Source: an uncultured beta proteobacterium (GTDB taxonomy: Bacteria > Pseudomonadota > Gammaproteobacteria > Burkholderiales > Burkholderiaceae_C). From it: 64,000 bases of DNA. The notes beneath the pieces were generated by a model. It ran no database searches. It was given only the letters and a program-made list of their open reading frames with translations, and was not told the DNA's origin. The stretch spans positions 35,488 to 99,487 of the forward strand of contig CAIVXG010000223.1 of the NCBI GenBank assembly GCA_903909815.1, written 5' to 3'. The position numbers were made by a program, and so were the translations under genes. Positions 61,047 through 64,000 of the stretch are shown here, piece by piece. Positions within the stretch are counted from its first letter, which is position 1. The number at the start of each line of letters is the position of its first letter.

Positions 61047-61085
61047 AAGCCGGGGGTGCGCTCAGCCGCACCCCCGGCTTTTTTT
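61047..61085 (+). terminator. Rho-independent terminator after acnB
   Basis: A perfect 14-bp stem AAGCCGGGGGTGCG (61047-61060) pairs with CGCACCCCCGGCTT (61067-61080) around a 6-nt loop, followed by TTTTT. It is the strongest terminator in the window and separates acnB from the liv operon. Confidence 0.95.
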
Positions 61086-61134
61086 ATTGGATGCGGCCTG
61101 CCAGCGCGCATCAATGCACAGGAAGATTCAGACC

Positions 61135-62166
61135 ATGGAGTTTTTCATCATCTCGATGCTCAACGGACTGAGCTACGGGCTGTTGCTGTTCATGTTGAGT
61201 TCGGGGCTCACGCTGATCTTCAGCATGATGGGCGTACTCAACTTTGCGCACGCCAGTTTCTACATGCTTGGCGCCTACATCGGCTACAGCATCGCCAGCG
61301 TGGTGGGTTTCTGGCCGGCGCTGGTGCTCGCACCGATGCTGGTGGGCTTGCTGGGCGCCCTGTTCGAGCGCTATGCACTGCGCCGTGTGCACAAGTTTGG
61401 CCCTGTGCCTGAACTGCTCATCACCTTCGGCCTGTCCTACGTCATCCTCGAATTGGTGCAGTTGATCTGGGGCCGCATCGCTGTGGATTTTCGTCCACCT
61501 GAAGTGTTGCAAGGCCCGGCGTTCACGCTCATCAACCATTCTGTCCAGGGCTTGAGCCTGTTGTGGGGTGTGGCGCCCGCTGCCATGTGCAGCGCGGCAG
61601 ATGAGGCCGTGCGCGTCGTGTGCTCGCCCTTTCCTGCGACTCGCGGTTTCATGATGCTGGTGGCGCTGGTGATGCTGGTTTCGGTCTGGCTGTTGCTCAA
61701 GCGCACGCGCATCGGCCTGGTGATCCAGGCGGCGCTGACACACCCCGAAGCCGTGGAGGCGCTGGGGCACAACGTCCCTGCCGTCTTTATGCTGGTCTTT
61801 GGCGCCGGCGCCGCGCTCGCAGGTCTGGCGGGCGTGATCGGTGGCACCACCTTCCTGACCGAGCCCGCGATGGCAGCAACCGTGGGTTCCGTGATCTTCG
61901 TGGTGGTGGTGGTGGGAGGCATGGGGTCCCTGGCCGGAGCGTTTCTGGCCTCGGTGTTGATCGGTGTCATTCAGACGTTTGCCGTCGCCTTTGACTATTC
62001 CGTGGGCACCTTGGCAAGCCAGCTCGGTCTGCACTTGAGTGCCGACGCCTTGGGCAATACCTTTGTCACGCTCACCGTGTCGCAGGTGGCACCGATTCTT
62101 CCCTACCTGTTCTTGGTGCTGATCCTGATCTTTCGGCCCAAGGGCTTGCTGGGCACAAGGGAATAA
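61135..62166 (+). CDS. livH: Branched-chain amino acid ABC transporter permease LivH-type
   Basis: This membrane protein of 343 residues has about eight hydrophobic segments and typical LivH motifs: LNGLSYGLLLFMLSSGLTLI, GVLNFAHASFYMLGAY and GALAGLAGVIGG-like AGAALAGLAGVIGGTTF. ATG 61135 gives the family N terminus; the frame is open to 61087. It forms the membrane channel with LivM for uptake of branched-chain or other amides/amino acids. The substrate is not fixed by sequence. Confidence 0.9.
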   Translation: MEFFIISMLNGLSYGLLLFMLSSGLTLIFSMMGVLNFAHASFYMLGAYIGYSIASVVGFWPALVLAPMLVGLLGALFERYALRRVHKFGPVPELLITFGLSYVILELVQLIWGRIAVDFRPPEVLQGPAFTLINHSVQGLSLLWGVAPAAMCSAADEAVRVVCSPFPATRGFMMLVALVMLVSVWLLLKRTRIGLVIQAALTHPEAVEALGHNVPAVFMLVFGAGAALAGLAGVIGGTTFLTEPAMAATVGSVIFVVVVVGGMGSLAGAFLASVLIGVIQTFAVAFDYSVGTLASQLGLHLSADALGNTFVTLTVSQVAPILPYLFLVLILIFRPKGLLGTRE

Positions 62167-62169
62167 GCC

Positions 62170-63465
62170 ATGGCCACGAAAAACTACTACGAATTCAAGC
62201 CCATCAACGTGGGACGCTGGTTGGTCTGGGGCTTGTTTGCCCTGGTGCTGACGGTTATGCCCATGATATTCAACAGCAGCTTGGCGATCAATTTGCTGGC
62301 GCTCATGGGCGTCCTGATCATCGCCTGCCTCTCGTTCAACATGCTGCTCGGCCAGGGCGGCATGCTGAGCTTTGGTCATGCCGTCTACACCGGGCTGGGT
62401 GCCTATGGCGCCATGCATGCCCTGAACTGGATATCAGGCGCAAAACTGCCCATTCCGGTCAGCCTGGTGCCGCTGTTCGGCGGGCTGACCGGCATGGGTT
62501 TCGCCGCGCTGTTCGGCTATGTGACTACGCGCAAGTCGGGAACGACCTTCGCCATGATCACTCTGGGCGTGGGCGAACTGGTGTTTTCCATGTCGCTGAT
62601 GGTGCCTGAGTTTTTTGGCGGCGAAGGCGGCGTCTCCGGCAACCGCGTGATGGGGCAGCCGTTCCTGGGCATTAGCTATGGGCCGCCGATCCAGGTCTAT
62701 TACCTCATCGCTGTCTACACATTTGTTTCCGTGGTGGCCATGTTTGCCTTCACGCGCACGCCCCTGGGTCGGATGCTCAACGCCGTGCGCGACAACCCGG
62801 AGCGGGTGGAGTTCGTGGGCTACAACACGCAAAGGGTGCGCTACACGGCCTTCATCATTGCGGGTTTCTTTGCCGGTATTTCGGGAGGTTTGGGAGCGCT
62901 CAATTTCGAGATCGTCACGGCGGAGAGCGTTGGTACGGCACGCTCCGGAGCCTTCTTGCTGTTCACTTTTCTGGGCGGCTCCACCTTCTTCTTTGGTCCC
63001 ATCCTGGGCGGCATACTGCTGGTGCTGGGCTTCTTCGTTTTCAGCGAGTTCACCAAGGCCTGGCTGCTGTATCTGGGGTTGGTGTTTCTGTTCATGGTGA
63101 TGTATGCGCCTGGCGGCTTCGCCAGCCTGATCATGATGAACTTGCGCCTGGCCTCGTTTGGCAAGTTGCGCCGATTATGGGTGAGCTATCTGGGCCTCGC
63201 GGTGACGGGGTTGGTGGCTCTGATCGGTGGCGCGGCCATGGTTGAAATGGTCTATCACCTGCAATTCAATGCAGGACAGGGGCGCGACCTCAGGTTCCTG
63301 GTTGTGACGCTGGACTCTGCAGGATTGACCAGCTGGTTTGGCGCGGCCTTCGCCACGCTCACCGGGGTGGGTCTGTTCGAGCTGATGCGCAGCCAGTTCG
63401 TCAAGGATTGGGGCCAGACGCAGGAAGAGATCGAAAAGGAAATCAAACGTCGGGAGCTGATATGA
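62170..63465 (+). CDS. livM: Branched-chain amino acid ABC transporter permease LivM-type
   Basis: This permease of 431 residues has about nine to ten membrane segments. GQGGMLSFGHAVYTGLGAY and the GRMLNAVRDNPERVEFVGYN cytoplasmic coupling loop are characteristic. The C-terminal half has an additional membrane pair and a tail (about 355-431) beyond the usual LivM end, finishing with a charged helix (EEIEKEIKRREL). It begins 4 nt after livH, and its stop overlaps the livG start (ATGA). Confidence 0.9.
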   Translation: MATKNYYEFKPINVGRWLVWGLFALVLTVMPMIFNSSLAINLLALMGVLIIACLSFNMLLGQGGMLSFGHAVYTGLGAYGAMHALNWISGAKLPIPVSLVPLFGGLTGMGFAALFGYVTTRKSGTTFAMITLGVGELVFSMSLMVPEFFGGEGGVSGNRVMGQPFLGISYGPPIQVYYLIAVYTFVSVVAMFAFTRTPLGRMLNAVRDNPERVEFVGYNTQRVRYTAFIIAGFFAGISGGLGALNFEIVTAESVGTARSGAFLLFTFLGGSTFFFGPILGGILLVLGFFVFSEFTKAWLLYLGLVFLFMVMYAPGGFASLIMMNLRLASFGKLRRLWVSYLGLAVTGLVALIGGAAMVEMVYHLQFNAGQGRDLRFLVVTLDSAGLTSWFGAAFATLTGVGLFELMRSQFVKDWGQTQEEIEKEIKRRELI

Positions 63466-64000
63466 ATACCGCAGCGACCATTGCGCTGGAACTCAAGGAC
63501 CTGCGCAAGAGCTTTGGCAGGACCGAGATCATCCGCGGCGTGAATCTGGCGGTGGCGGCGGGCGAACGCGTCGCCATCATCGGCCCCAACGGCGCGGGCA
63601 AGTCCACGCTGTTCAACCTTATCAGCGGGCGTTTCGAGCCCACGAGCGGGGAGGTGCTGCTGGACGGCACGCGCATCGACGGCAAGAAGCCGTTTGAGAT
63701 CAATCGTCTGGGATTGAGCCGCAGCTTTCAGATCACCAACATCTTCCCCAAGCTCAGCGTGTTTGAAAACCTGCGCTGCGGTGTGCTCTGGAGCCTGGGC
63801 TACAAGTACAGCTTCTGGAAGTTTCTCGCCGGTCTGGACGACGCCAACGAACGTGCCGAAGAACTGATGGAGATGATTCGTCTGGACAAGAAGCGCGACG
63901 TGCTGGCGGTGAATCTGACCTATGCGGAGCAGCGCGCGCTGGAGATCGGCGTCACGATTTCTGGCGGCGCGCACGTGGTGCTGCTGGATGAGCCCACGGC
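63462..64000 (+). CDS. livG: Branched-chain amino acid ABC transporter ATP-binding protein LivG-type, 3' end outside window
   Basis: Only the first 179 residues are in the window. The Walker A motif GPNGAGKST, the Q-loop (SRSFQITNIF), the LivG-type insertion after it, and the Walker B region HVVLLDEPTA at the edge are visible. The signature motif is unusual: where an LSxGExR pattern is expected, this protein reads LTYAEQRALEIG. That is common in LivG-like ATPases. GGAG lies 6 nt before ATG 63462. Confidence 0.9.
   Translation, partial: MNTAATIALELKDLRKSFGRTEIIRGVNLAVAAGERVAIIGPNGAGKSTLFNLISGRFEPTSGEVLLDGTRIDGKKPFEINRLGLSRSFQITNIFPKLSVFENLRCGVLWSLGYKYSFWKFLAGLDDANERAEELMEMIRLDKKRDVLAVNLTYAEQRALEIGVTISGGAHVVLLDEPT

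Overview
This 64 kb window is GC-rich chromosomal DNA that reads as a betaproteobacterium of the order Burkholderiales, most likely the family Comamonadaceae. The evidence is the gene order (ribDE-ribBX-ribH-nusB; lysC followed by tRNA-Ser; gntR-sdhCDAB-sdhE-gltA divergent from mdh; cysS-alkA-accA), the hybrid RibBX protein, and dispersed repeats containing GTCATTGCGAG in the gaps. Nearly all of it is core metabolism. No complete insertion sequence, prophage or CRISPR array was seen.

Layout. 1-4.4 kb: a partial M20 peptidase, a Crp/Fnr-type regulator, an AHSA1/SRPBCC protein and an M3 oligopeptidase. 4.4-8.2 kb: repeats, then dnaE. 8.5-10.9 kb (minus strand): ybgC-tolQ-tolR-tolA, flanked by repeats. 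11.1-15.1 kb (minus): ribD-ribE-ribBX-ribH-nusB. 15.2-28.6 kb (plus): a type IV pilus minor pilin operon (pilE-like, fimT, pilV, pilW, pilX, pilY1) ending in a TonB-like gene. 28.6-31.3 kb (minus): nrdR, glyA behind a probable ZTP riboswitch, and a lytic transglycosylase. 31.8-36.3 kb: a DUF349 protein and a GAF/HD-GYP phosphodiesterase. 36.2-39.7 kb (minus): mtfA-like, lpxH, two cyclophilins and a TPR protein. 39.9-46.2 kb (plus): cysS, alkA-like, accA, an unknown secreted protein, tilS, lysC and tRNA-Ser(GCU). 46.4-47.8 kb: a small accessory patch with two apparent gene remnants and an endonuclease-like gene. 47.9-61 kb: an outer-membrane-like protein with a threefold internal repeat, then the TCA block (gltA, sdhE, sdhBADC, gntR on minus; mdh, a citrate-lyase-beta-like gene, an unknown gene and acnB on plus). 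61.1-64 kb: livH, livM and the start of livG.

The most unusual object is the PilY1 homologue at 18661-27897 (3078 residues). An insertion of about 1750 residues interrupts its N-terminal von Willebrand A-type domain. The insertion holds about 38 heptads of the type STSQLxx, followed by about 44 units of about 29 residues with two cysteines each. The cysteine units show signs of a nine-unit higher-order period. This looks like a repeat-built, length-variable, cysteine-dense extension of a pilus-tip adhesin.

Other points of interest are a second repeat family that supplies the stop codons of both alkA and sdhA, a ybgC start codon lying inside a dispersed repeat, and an outer-membrane gene that starts immediately after the gltA terminator. 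Start codons were moved from the longest open frame wherever a Shine-Dalgarno sequence or the family N terminus supported it. Functions are assigned from recognised motifs and synteny, and no database search was run.
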